64,000 nt of DNA, from the NCBI RefSeq assembly GCF_018861065.1, contig NZ_JAHKQO010000013.1, positions 1 to 64,000 on the forward strand, given 5' to 3'. The notes under the pieces were generated by a model that did no database searches, had not been told where the DNA came from, and saw nothing but the letters and a program-made list of their open reading frames with translations. The position numbers and the translations under genes are program-made. Positions 54,978 to 63,363 of this stretch are shown here, in pieces. How positions within the stretch are numbered: the first letter of the stretch is position 1; each line of letters starts with the position of its first letter. The DNA comes from Paraglaciecola arctica (GTDB taxonomy: Bacteria > Pseudomonadota > Gammaproteobacteria > Enterobacterales > Alteromonadaceae).

Positions 54978-57900
54978 TTACTCTACTGGTCGGACAGTTA
55001 ACAGATGATTCAAGGCCGAAATGATGAACGTTGTGCTATGGGCTGGAGATTGTTGATAAAAACGCTCCCACGCATGACTTTTATGTTCATCATAGTGCTG
55101 TTGCCTTTCTGGAAATTCCTCAACGTAAGCTAGATTGACCGCATGGCCGATAGTTACGTCAATTACAATGGCTTCCTCCACTTTCAAACTAGGATTTTGT
55201 TTGAAGAAACTAGCTAAGGCGGTGAATGTTTCAATGGTGAGTTGACGATACTCAGCAGAGTGAATATTGTTGAGCATATGTTCGATTAACAATGCGAATG
55301 CTTGCTCTCCTTCGGTCATATCGCTCAACACTAAGTCACTACTAAGTCGATTACGTTTATCCATTTTGTTGCCAATAACTAGTCCGCTAGTGTGTTTTAA
55401 AACACTCCAAATTTGAGCTAAGAAGTCTGCAGACCGACGGTCGAGTATGCCTTGGTGTTGGCGCCACGCTAGCCAACCATCATTAGGTGTTTTTAGTTGC
55501 TCTAACCCCAAGTTTTGCTGCCAATTAAGTTCTTCAATATTACCTTGGGCATGCAGCGCTTCGAGTTTTTGAGGAAGATCTGCTAGGGTTTGATAGTTCT
55601 CTAATACTGCCTCTAAGCGTGATTGAATTTCAGAAGGAGGCATATCCATCAATAATTCATAGGCCTCGTCTGATGTGGTGTTTTTAGCTCTAGTAATTTG
55701 ACTGGTGAGCAACACAATCAACAGACTCACTCGTAATGTTAATAGTTCGCGGAATAATTCAGGTCTAGCTTTAATTAATAGGCCTAGATACAACAATACT
55801 TCTTGAGTAAGGATTTGGTCTCGTACATCTTCACGGCAAAATTGCACGATCCGCTGCATCAATTCTTCGTCAGTTAACGGTCGTGTGATCAAGGACTCAT
55901 CATGATAGGAACGACCCACTTGGATAAATTTCTGAGCAACAAGTAAATCACCGACAGCTAAGCCAATGTCACCATCAATTTTACCAAGTAACCCTGCCGC
56001 TTGACGCAATACTGACCAAAGTCGCAATCGTCCTGCTTGAGCATACACCTCTTCAATTAAATCATGCAAACTTCGTCGTTGGTTATGAAGTGGAATTGCA
56101 GAATCAATGGCTTGCAGTTCGACTAACTTTGTTAATAACGCTATTTGTTGATATAGGTTCGTGGCTTCAGCCAATTTCCCTTGTAACAGACCAACGTCTT
56201 TGCTTAACGCAATTTCAAGTTCTTCGCTCGGCGACAATTGTTTGTGTTCGCCCGCTAAGGCCAATACACAAGATTGAGACATGAGGTTGTCTAGTGGTCG
56301 TTCCGGCAAGGTGAGATCCTTTAGATACTCAACATGTTCAACCGCGGCAGTGTTGATTAACTGAGCCATAATGTCGTGACGTACAGGAATTGAGTCTACT
56401 TCACCGCTGGCTATCTCTTTCATCAGGGCATAAAAGGTGGTGCGATCGGTATCCAATAAGTTGTGAGTTAGCAGGACTGTTACTGTTGGCCTGCCTAACT
56501 CTGTCCAATTGCGGTGCAAATATTTGAGTTCTGACTTAAAACGACGCACCAAAAATTCAATATCGTAACTCAGGAAAAAGTCGCGTTGGATGAAAGACGG
56601 GGTGAGGCAAATTGCTCTTTGTTTACCCATCATGTATACACGGCTGGTGGTTAAACTCTTTAGTTTTCTGGGAGTACGACCTGATAATCCTAACACTTCA
56701 CATTTACCGATTTGTGCATGAATACTGGCAATATCTTCTGGGCGATATACCTGTACAGGTGAAATATCCGACAGAGCTTGAGTTGCCACGCCATGGGATT
56801 CGAGCTCTTGTTGCAATACGTTATCTTCAGCTAAAAACATAAGCTGGACCACAGGTTTTTTAGGTATTTTGTATTGCCTGCGTCCTAAAGGATCCAAATC
56901 CCCCGGTCGTAGCAATCCATCTTCGAGCAAACATCCCAGCAAATATAAACTTTGCGCCCATACCAAAGGCACGTTGTCGTTGGGTTCCCGTTTTTGTGAG
57001 CCTGGCTCTAAACGCTCTTGTTCAACACAATCTTCAGTAACAAAATATAATTCAGGTAAGAGTTTCTGGCCATTTTGTTCGACCAATACCGCATCAAGCC
57101 GAGCGCGATAATGGGCTATTTGTTGACTATCGTCGCGAAAAATAGCGTCTAAATACAAATAGGTATAAAACAGCGGCCACTCAGATTCGATATGTTCAAA
57201 CTGCTTCAATTCTTGCTCTTCGTAGTGCAATCTACCTTCATCTTCGAGAGAGGTTTGATGCCCATCCCGCAAAAATCGTTTAAGCCCGTAGTTGCCCTCT
57301 AACTTAGTTATGATGTCGTTGCGAACTTTGTCTGCAAGCACTGGGTCGTCAACTGCAAAAGCTGGATACCCAACTATGCTGAGCAAGGCTGCATCAGTTT
57401 CTTTGGTATTGGATTCTCGAGGCAACATAGTAGTTAAGGTAATATTAGACTGCGCTATATTGTCAGGAATGACGTGTATAACGCTAGATTGCGAACCTTT
57501 TGCACCAAAAAGATTAAAGCCAGATAGCGCTTCTAAGGCAGCTTTAGCCATGCCTAGCGAACTGGCATTTAACTCTACGTTACCACTGTTACTTTTGGCT
57601 CCTCGTTCCCAAATACCAAAATCGGGTGTGCGGTAAGCCCGTTCAATGTAATACACTAAATTCTGTACAAAACTGACTTCTTCGTTGGTCCAGATTATTT
57701 CTAGTCCAGAGGCAATCATTTGGGTCAGAGTGAGCAGAAATACTGAGGTCGCATCGACTTGTAAATGCCCCCATTCCTCATCGCCCACAACACTGTCGCC
57801 AGTGGCCGTATCGTATTTAGCATGTAATGCGTCTATAGGGTGTCGACTCTTCTTAAATTTCTCAACTTTAGCCGACTGCGCCATCATCGAGCGCAATAAA

Positions 57901-58166
57901 GCACGCATCAACTTAACTGTGCGTTGTTGTAGTTCGAAACCTCGTCCGCCGTCGTCGTCTAAGTTACGATAAGCTAAAGCAAGGCCCCATACGGCCAAAA
58001 TACTGTAGACATTATCGCGAACCCAGGCATCTTGGTAATTGCCGTGCACGGTCACCGCAGTACTGGCAGGTAGTAGACCCGAGATTGGGTGTTGTTTATC
58101 GAGTATGACCGATTGAATTTGGCCATAATATTGCTCAAGACTGGTTCGTAATTCGATGTCTTGCAT
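54978..58166 (-). CDS. GH15 / phosphorylase-kinase alpha/beta-like protein
   Basis: A very large protein (1062 residues) related to the glucoamylase-like GH15 domain of eukaryotic phosphorylase kinase alpha/beta subunits. The N-terminal (alpha/alpha)6-barrel region (about residues 1-400) has GNYQDAWVRDNVYSILAVWGLAL in parts, WGHLQVDATSVFLL and a candidate acid region EGRLHYEEQELKQFEHIESEWP in parts. The middle resembles phosphorylase-kinase subunits (VYRPEDIASIHAQIG, LLTHNLLDTDRTTFYALMKE in parts). The C-terminal 450 residues are helical. Such bacterial proteins are annotated as GH15 family; activity is unproven. No glycogen genes are adjacent. Confidence 0.8.
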   Translation of the reverse strand: MQDIELRTSLEQYYGQIQSVILDKQHPISGLLPASTAVTVHGNYQDAWVRDNVYSILAVWGLALAYRNLDDDGGRGFELQQRTVKLMRALLRSMMAQSAKVEKFKKSRHPIDALHAKYDTATGDSVVGDEEWGHLQVDATSVFLLTLTQMIASGLEIIWTNEEVSFVQNLVYYIERAYRTPDFGIWERGAKSNSGNVELNASSLGMAKAALEALSGFNLFGAKGSQSSVIHVIPDNIAQSNITLTTMLPRESNTKETDAALLSIVGYPAFAVDDPVLADKVRNDIITKLEGNYGLKRFLRDGHQTSLEDEGRLHYEEQELKQFEHIESEWPLFYTYLYLDAIFRDDSQQIAHYRARLDAVLVEQNGQKLLPELYFVTEDCVEQERLEPGSQKREPNDNVPLVWAQSLYLLGCLLEDGLLRPGDLDPLGRRQYKIPKKPVVQLMFLAEDNVLQQELESHGVATQALSDISPVQVYRPEDIASIHAQIGKCEVLGLSGRTPRKLKSLTTSRVYMMGKQRAICLTPSFIQRDFFLSYDIEFLVRRFKSELKYLHRNWTELGRPTVTVLLTHNLLDTDRTTFYALMKEIASGEVDSIPVRHDIMAQLINTAAVEHVEYLKDLTLPERPLDNLMSQSCVLALAGEHKQLSPSEELEIALSKDVGLLQGKLAEATNLYQQIALLTKLVELQAIDSAIPLHNQRRSLHDLIEEVYAQAGRLRLWSVLRQAAGLLGKIDGDIGLAVGDLLVAQKFIQVGRSYHDESLITRPLTDEELMQRIVQFCREDVRDQILTQEVLLYLGLLIKARPELFRELLTLRVSLLIVLLTSQITRAKNTTSDEAYELLMDMPPSEIQSRLEAVLENYQTLADLPQKLEALHAQGNIEELNWQQNLGLEQLKTPNDGWLAWRQHQGILDRRSADFLAQIWSVLKHTSGLVIGNKMDKRNRLSSDLVLSDMTEGEQAFALLIEHMLNNIHSAEYRQLTIETFTALASFFKQNPSLKVEEAIVIDVTIGHAVNLAYVEEFPERQQHYDEHKSHAWERFYQQSPAHSTTFIISALNHLLTVRPVE

Positions 58167-58446
58167 AATGGCTCCTTATCGCCCAGTAACCTAATCAAGA
58201 AAATTCAGCTTAACTAATAGTCTAAATTATTGATCGCTAGTGTAACTGGTAGCCAGAGTTATTTGATGTTTTAGTCAACCTAAGGTTGATTTATTTTGAT
58301 ACAGCGTCAATACAGGTCCTCATTTTTGGACAAATTTAATAAAGTTAGCGCTATCAATAGATAGCGGTGATGCTGGAGACAATGCTTTCTCTAAATTTCA
58401 TACCAACCAAGAGTACTGCTTTGCAAAAAGACAATTTGCATTGAAA
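58167..58446. other. intergenic, no gene seen
   Basis: About 280 nt upstream of the GH15-like gene, presumably including its promoter. I see small inverted repeats (for example GCGCTATC...GATAGC near 58348-58367) but no coding frame or RNA gene. Confidence 0.5.
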
Positions 58447-58475
58447 ACAGGCCCGTTCTATTAAACTAGGCCTGT
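58447..58475 (-). terminator. intrinsic terminator of the PEP-CTERM gene
   Basis: ACAGGCC (58447-58453) pairs with GGCCTGT (58469-58475). On the minus strand the stem is followed by TTTTC, 18 nt after the stop of the gene. Confidence 0.75.
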
Positions 58476-58493
58476 ATTTCTTTAATCTTTTCA

Positions 58494-59063
58494 CTATTTT
58501 AATTTACGTCTCACAGCAAACATTCCGGTCATAGAAAATAACATCAATAAAACTATTGATGGCTCGGATACTGGAGAAACCTGAGCATTAATATCCACAC
58601 TCAATTCATAGTCATATTCATTGAAAGTATCCATCAATCCTTCACTGCCTCCTAGCGCCAAAGTGTAAAACCCTGCAGTTAAACTGATGCCAGTGAGAAA
58701 ATCAGGCGCACCTGGTACAAATGGGTCACTGCCCGTTATATAGGTTAGGTCTGTGAAAAAATCAGAAAAATCACCGCTGTTATTAAACGTTATGCCATAC
58801 TCATTCCCCACAGTACCGCTATATAAACTTAAGCCAAAATCAATGCTTGCGTTAAGTACTATGTCCACTAAAGACGCTTCTGTGACTTCAAATAAAATGT
58901 AGTCCAAACCATCACCATATGTATTTTCGAGTAACCATGCTGAATCTCCGGTTACGCTGCCTGCCACATTACCATTTACAGGCAAATCAATGATTGACGC
59001 TTGGCTCACACTGGCTGCACCTAACATGGCCACTGCACAGATTGTTCTAAATAAATATTTCAT
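58494..59063 (-). CDS. PEP-CTERM sorting domain protein
   Basis: A 189-residue secreted protein: signal peptide (cleavage near VSQASI), a beta-rich acidic middle containing GDGLDYILFEVTEASLVDIV in parts, and a C-terminal sorting signal. The signal has SEPS, a hydrophobic helix (IVLLMLFSMTGMFAV) and RRKLK. The PEP motif is the SEP variant. PEP-CTERM proteins are processed by exosortase and linked to exopolysaccharide; no exosortase gene is in the window. Confidence 0.85.
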   Translation of the reverse strand: MKYLFRTICAVAMLGAASVSQASIIDLPVNGNVAGSVTGDSAWLLENTYGDGLDYILFEVTEASLVDIVLNASIDFGLSLYSGTVGNEYGITFNNSGDFSDFFTDLTYITGSDPFVPGAPDFLTGISLTAGFYTLALGGSEGLMDTFNEYDYELSVDINAQVSPVSEPSIVLLMLFSMTGMFAVRRKLK

Positions 59064-59115
59064 TTCGATTCCTTAGTTAAGCGCACCAACTCGGAGGTTG
59101 GTGCTTAATATAGAG

Positions 59116-60570
59116 TTAAAGAGCACCATTTTCCCATGGGCCTGTGATTGCAAATGTCACGCCTGGTGATTGCACATTGACAAACAACCAGCGTCCATAG
59201 AAGCAGGCACCAGCCCATTCCTGACTAGTAAAACTTCTGCGATTTGAACCATCAGTAGAAGAGCCTACGCTGTCCCAAAAGTTGCTTTGAGTGCCAGGGT
59301 ATACAGCCTCTACTGCAGCTAAGTCACCGGCATCCATGGCTATATTGTTTTCAGCGAAAGGAAAGGTTTCGCCGCTTTTGGTCAAACCGATTAAACGTTT
59401 GGGATTAGAGCCGCCATCTTCGCACAACAGCATATTACCCCTTGGGCTTATGGCGATGTTGTCAGGGCCATCAACTTGAGTTTCGGCATCAGTTGACTCA
59501 AAAATAATGCTAAGCTGCTGACGTCTAGGATCGAAACAGAAAACTTGACCAAGTCCAGAAGCGCCACCTGAAGTGGAGACAAAGTAAATTCTTCCATCGT
59601 CGTACCAGCACCCTTCGCCTCGTGCAATAATGGCTGCATCAGATGCTTGGTTATAACATCTTTCGCTAATCGCATCAGGATCTGGCACTTCTTGCCAAGT
59701 AACATCCCACGTTGTGCCCGCGATTTGTCCTCCCCGCAGATCTACTCTTGGAGTATTGTTAAGTACCATTGCGTATAGTTTACCGCCGGATTTTAAATCA
59801 CCCCACTCACCTGTAGGTTCAAATTTGTAAAATGCTGACGAGCCCGCATCTTCGGTTTCGTAAACAAAACCAGTAGCAGGGTCAACAGCGGCCGCTTCGT
59901 GTGAAAAACGTCCCATTTGAGTAATAGGTTGTCCATCTGAGATGCCGAAACCAGGTACTTCAAAAACGTAACCATGGTTAAAACCTTGTGGTCCTTGGCC
60001 CCAGCTATGAAAAGTTTCTTCACATGAAAGCCATGTTCCCCAAGGTGTAGGTCCACCTGCACAGTTTCTAATAGTGCCACCTAGACTGTTGTAAGAGGAT
60101 AGAAACTCGCCTTTTACCACATCAAACATAAGGTTTGTTGTGCCACCATTTTGAGCTTCGTTGTAAATACCACGGCCACTTGCTGGTGAAGAAGGAAATC
60201 CTTCTCCCTCTGAACATTCGTGGTTACGAACAAGAGCAATGACATTGCCTTTGGCTGCTACTACGCCCATACCATCGTGGTCTGTAGGAGTGGGTAAGCG
60301 GTCGGCCTGAACTTGGCCAGTCCAACCAAACGAAGTGTATTCAAATCCTTGAGGAAGTGATAACAAAGTCAACCCTGTCGCTTTATCAGCGGTAGGTACC
60401 AATTCACCGTAAGAGCTGCTAAAAGGTAAACTTGCTGCATTCGTGCGAGTCGAAAGGGCTATAAATGCGGTACTAGCAGCAGCAATTGAACCTCCTTTTA
60501 AAACCTGTCTTCGGCTAAATGTTGGCTGAATGGGTAAATCGATATTATTTTCAGAATTCGGTATCTTCAT
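59116..60570 (-). CDS. PhoX-family (DUF839) Tat-exported protein
   Basis: A 484-residue protein with a twin-arginine signal (FSRRQVLKGG, then AAASTAFIAL). It is followed by a PhoX/DUF839 beta-propeller-like domain: LVRNHECSEGEGFP, GTWLSCEETFHSWG, GRFSHEAAAVDPATGFVYETEDAG in parts and DGPDNIAISPRGNMLLCEDGG in parts. PhoX enzymes are Ca/Fe-dependent alkaline phosphatases, but many DUF839 proteins are not proven phosphatases. It lies just downstream of tatABC on the same strand, the system it should use. Confidence 0.85.
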   Translation of the reverse strand: MKIPNSENNIDLPIQPTFSRRQVLKGGSIAAASTAFIALSTRTNAASLPFSSSYGELVPTADKATGLTLLSLPQGFEYTSFGWTGQVQADRLPTPTDHDGMGVVAAKGNVIALVRNHECSEGEGFPSSPASGRGIYNEAQNGGTTNLMFDVVKGEFLSSYNSLGGTIRNCAGGPTPWGTWLSCEETFHSWGQGPQGFNHGYVFEVPGFGISDGQPITQMGRFSHEAAAVDPATGFVYETEDAGSSAFYKFEPTGEWGDLKSGGKLYAMVLNNTPRVDLRGGQIAGTTWDVTWQEVPDPDAISERCYNQASDAAIIARGEGCWYDDGRIYFVSTSGGASGLGQVFCFDPRRQQLSIIFESTDAETQVDGPDNIAISPRGNMLLCEDGGSNPKRLIGLTKSGETFPFAENNIAMDAGDLAAVEAVYPGTQSNFWDSVGSSTDGSNRRSFTSQEWAGACFYGRWLFVNVQSPGVTFAITGPWENGAL

Positions 60571-60777
60571 GTCTTTTTCCTTGCTGTTTGAAAATTGTCA
60601 TTAACATTCAAAAGAAAGGTTCAACTTGGTGTTGACGGCAACCTTACGAGTTCAAATTTAAAGGGTTAACATGACATTTTATGGCAAATTATTTGACAGT
60701 TTTTGTAAGCATTCATGGCAGTTTAATAGCAGAAAAATGACAAGCCGCGTGTCTGGGGTCCGAATTATAGGACACGT

Positions 60778-61569
60778 TTAAGGGGCAGTCGTTTTATCCT
60801 CTAGTGAAGAGGCCTGCGCTTTTTCATTCCAGTGTATTAAACCAATAGACAATTCGTATAGTAGTAAAACTGGCACGCCAAGTGCGATTTGTGAGATTAG
60901 GTCTGGAGGGGTAATACATGCTGCTATGAGAAAAACGACTACCACAGCGTGGCGCCTATGCTGACGTAGAGTTTGAGCATCAATAATCCCTGCCTTCGCC
61001 ATTACTAGTAATAATACCGGTAATTCAAAACACAGTCCAAACGCTAAGATCAGTTGGATGACCAAAGACAAATACTCACTTACTTTCGCCTCAAGTTGCA
61101 CTTCGATGCCGCTACTTTGTCCTGGGGTTTCAAAACTAATAAAAAACTCCCAGGCCATCGGCATTACCACGTAAAATGCCAGTGCTCCCCCCCCGATAAA
61201 TAGAATTGGAGTTAAAGCAAACAGAGGGAATAAATTTTTTTGTTCTTGTTGATATAGGCCTGGGGCAATAAAACGCCAGATTTGAATTAGGATTAAAGGG
61301 AGAGTGAAAAACAACGCGCTAAAAAAAGCTAGCTTTAGGTAGGTGAAAAACGCTTCATGCAGGCCGGTATATATCATCCTTCGTCCACTGTCAGGACCGA
61401 AAATTTCCATTAATGGTTGTTGCAAAAATGCGTATATTGGTTGAGCAAACCAATAGCTCACCGCAAACATTAAAAAGAAAAAAAACAGACAATACAATAA
61501 ACGCTGGCGTAACTCAGTAAGGTGGGTCAGTAAAGGTGTTTTGCTTGCTGTGTTTGAGGTTAAATTCAT
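60778..61569 (-). CDS. tatC: Sec-independent translocase subunit TatC
   Basis: TatC, 263 residues with six membrane helices, the twin-arginine signal receptor. Motifs: LTHLTELRQRLLYCLFFF in parts, FAPGLYQQEQK-type loop (FIAPGLYQQEQKNLFP) and the periplasmic-glutamate FGLCFELPVLLLVM. Last gene of tatABC, overlapping the tatB stop by four bases. It is slightly longer than E. coli TatC (258). Confidence 0.96.
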   Translation of the reverse strand: MNLTSNTASKTPLLTHLTELRQRLLYCLFFFFLMFAVSYWFAQPIYAFLQQPLMEIFGPDSGRRMIYTGLHEAFFTYLKLAFFSALFFTLPLILIQIWRFIAPGLYQQEQKNLFPLFALTPILFIGGGALAFYVVMPMAWEFFISFETPGQSSGIEVQLEAKVSEYLSLVIQLILAFGLCFELPVLLLVMAKAGIIDAQTLRQHRRHAVVVVFLIAACITPPDLISQIALGVPVLLLYELSIGLIHWNEKAQASSLEDKTTAP

Positions 61570-61919
61570 TTTTTACTCTCAGAGTCGCAATTCATATCAA
61601 CCAATGCTTGTTTACGTTGTTGGCGCACTTTCTGATGTTCGCTGGGAGGCAACGAACCGGGAATAAAATCCTCTGGTAAATGCTGTATTTCAGAGGGAAG
61701 TAATGTTTTCCACTTCTTGTCTTGATCAATTGTGGCATCACTTAAATCAATTTCTTTTTCTAATCGCGACAATGAGCCTTTGACTTCGTTGACCATTTTT
61801 TTACCCTTGGTCATGAGTTTGCCTATTCCTTTAACAAAGGCAGGTAAATCTTTGGGACCGACTACCACAAGGGTTAGAGCGGCGCAAAATCCAAGCTCAA
61901 TCCAACTAAAATCAAACAT
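61566..61919 (-). CDS. tatB: Sec-independent translocase subunit TatB
   Basis: TatB, 117 residues: N-terminal membrane helix with the glutamate/proline motif (MFDFSWIELGFCAALTLVVVGP in parts), PKDLPAFVKGIGKL and an amphipathic helix, then a charged tail. It partners TatC in signal-peptide binding. It starts 6 nt after tatA and overlaps tatC. Confidence 0.94.
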   Translation of the reverse strand: MFDFSWIELGFCAALTLVVVGPKDLPAFVKGIGKLMTKGKKMVNEVKGSLSRLEKEIDLSDATIDQDKKWKTLLPSEIQHLPEDFIPGSLPPSEHQKVRQQRKQALVDMNCDSESKK

Positions 61920-61925
61920 ATTGGC

Positions 61926-62162
61926 TTACCTAGGCTGATTAACGGAGTCTGTAGAAGCGGGTGCCGCTTTTTTTGTGGGGGGCGTAGCCTCATTTGCAAT
62001 TGTTGCATGCTCGTCTGCTTCCTGATCTTGCTCCTTAATTCCATGTTTAAAGCTTTTTATTCCAGCAGCCAAGTCGGACATCAATGCAGGGATTTTGCCG
62101 CGACCAAATAGTAATATGAACAACAAACCTACCAGTAATATTTGCCAAATACTTAAGCTCAT
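61926..62162 (-). CDS. tatA: Sec-independent translocase subunit TatA
   Basis: TatA, 78 residues: short N-terminal helix (SIWQILLVGLLFILLFG), the hinge FGRGKIP, then the amphipathic helix with the AAGIKSFKHGIK segment and a charged tail. TatA oligomers form the translocation path. First gene of tatABC. Confidence 0.95.
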   Translation of the reverse strand: MSLSIWQILLVGLLFILLFGRGKIPALMSDLAAGIKSFKHGIKEQDQEADEHATIANEATPPTKKAAPASTDSVNQPR

Positions 62163-62348
62163 TTGTATTTCTCCAATGTGATTTTTGGTTAGCCTAACAT
62201 TGTATATATTGCTAATTGGTGAATGAATTATGATCCTATGATGACGCTATATGTTTAGGCGCTATACCTTCGTCTAGAGAGTGAATTATTTGATATGGGC
62301 GTTGCGGTTGTTATTTGATGATAGTAACTTGAAATACCTCCTTAAATG

Positions 62349-62375
62349 AAACAACCGCAGTAAATGCGGTTGTTT
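62349..62375 (-). terminator. intrinsic terminator of the Spy/CpxP-like gene
   Basis: AAACAACCGC (62349-62358) pairs perfectly with GCGGTTGTTT (62366-62375), 17 nt after the stop. The minus-strand tail is T-rich (TTTCATTT). Confidence 0.8.
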
Positions 62376-62391
62376 AGGATGGAATTGTTAT

Positions 62392-63213
62392 TTAAACAGA
62401 TTCTTGTTCTCTGTGTTTTTTACCCTTCTTTTTGTTTTTAAACTTTTCAAGTTTTTCTAACATTTTGGTTTGCTGCTCTGGGGTCATAACATTCCATATG
62501 TCATGTTTGCTTTTGGTCTTCAGTAAAGCCATATCCACAAAGTCAGATTGATACTCAGTGTTAAGGGCGTGCCATGTTTCAGCACTGAACTCTGGGCCTT
62601 GAATTAGAGACTGCTCAGCTTGCTTATAGTTTTGCAGTTTAGTCTTGATTGCTTCACTGCTTTTTTTCTCTGCCGTTTTAATGGCTTCTACCGAGGCAAG
62701 TTGCGCATCAGTTAAATTAAGACGTTTTAGCATCTTGCCTTTTCGCTTACCTTTTCCTTTTCTGTCGGAATCTTTGGCATCCCGCTTGGTTTTATGAGCT
62801 TCTAGCTGTGCTACAAATTCAGCTTGTTGAGTTTCAGTCAATAAGTTCCAAACCTGGTGCTTACTGGTTGCTCGTTGTAGTGCTTTTTCTTGCATCAAAG
62901 TTTGGCGTAGTGTAATCGCACTCTCGACCGCTTCTTGGTCCCACTCTGAGGATTGAACTAAGCTACGAAGATCTGTTTGCAATGATTTTCCATCGGCGCT
63001 AAATACGTCACGATCTTCTCGATTTTGTTTTAAAATCTGTTTAATGTCTTGTTTTTGAGTATCCGTTAGAGATAACTCAGACAATATTTGTCGCATACCA
63101 TCATGTTTTTGATGATGTCCTTTCTTAGCCAATGTAGGTGCTGCAATGGCAAGAGTTAAACACAGCGCAATAGGTGTTAATGTGGTTTTAACTAGCGTTT
63201 TAAAAGTTGTCAT
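62392..63213 (-). CDS. doubled Spy/CpxP-like (LTXXQ) periplasmic protein
   Basis: A 273-residue periplasmic protein with a signal peptide (ending APTLA-KK). It contains two Spy/CpxP-type helical modules: LSLTDTQKQDIKQIL then LLTETQQAEF (about residues 45-137), and LNLTDAQLASVEAI then VMTPEQQTKML (about residues 168-255). A lysine-rich linker separates them. Spy and CpxP are about 160 residues with one module, so this is an internal duplication. It is divergent from a CpxR-type regulator, as cpxP is in E. coli, suggesting an envelope-stress chaperone or feedback inhibitor. Confidence 0.82.
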   Translation of the reverse strand: MTTFKTLVKTTLTPIALCLTLAIAAPTLAKKGHHQKHDGMRQILSELSLTDTQKQDIKQILKQNREDRDVFSADGKSLQTDLRSLVQSSEWDQEAVESAITLRQTLMQEKALQRATSKHQVWNLLTETQQAEFVAQLEAHKTKRDAKDSDRKGKGKRKGKMLKRLNLTDAQLASVEAIKTAEKKSSEAIKTKLQNYKQAEQSLIQGPEFSAETWHALNTEYQSDFVDMALLKTKSKHDIWNVMTPEQQTKMLEKLEKFKNKKKGKKHREQESV

Positions 63214-63255
63214 ATTTTTCGTCCTCTTGATTAGTTGTTAGTAAGTCTAGCGAAT

Positions 63256-63297
63256 GTAATGCAAAGAAACGCAAAGGGAATGTAAAGCTTGTGTAAA
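63256..63297. promoter_or_regulatory. phased array of CpxR-like GTAAA half-sites
   Basis: Direct repeats GCAAA (63261), GCAAA (63271), GTAAA (63282) and GTAAA (63293) are spaced 10, 11 and 11 bp, with a further GTAAT at 63256. The CpxR consensus is two GTAAA half-sites separated by a few bases; the last pair (63282-63297) fits directly. The array lies between the divergent Spy/CpxP-like and cpxR-like genes. Confidence 0.6.
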
Positions 63298-63363
63298 TGC
63301 ACAGTGTTGGACAATATGCACTGAGTTATAGTCTCATCAGCTTAAGAGTACGTGAGGACAAAT

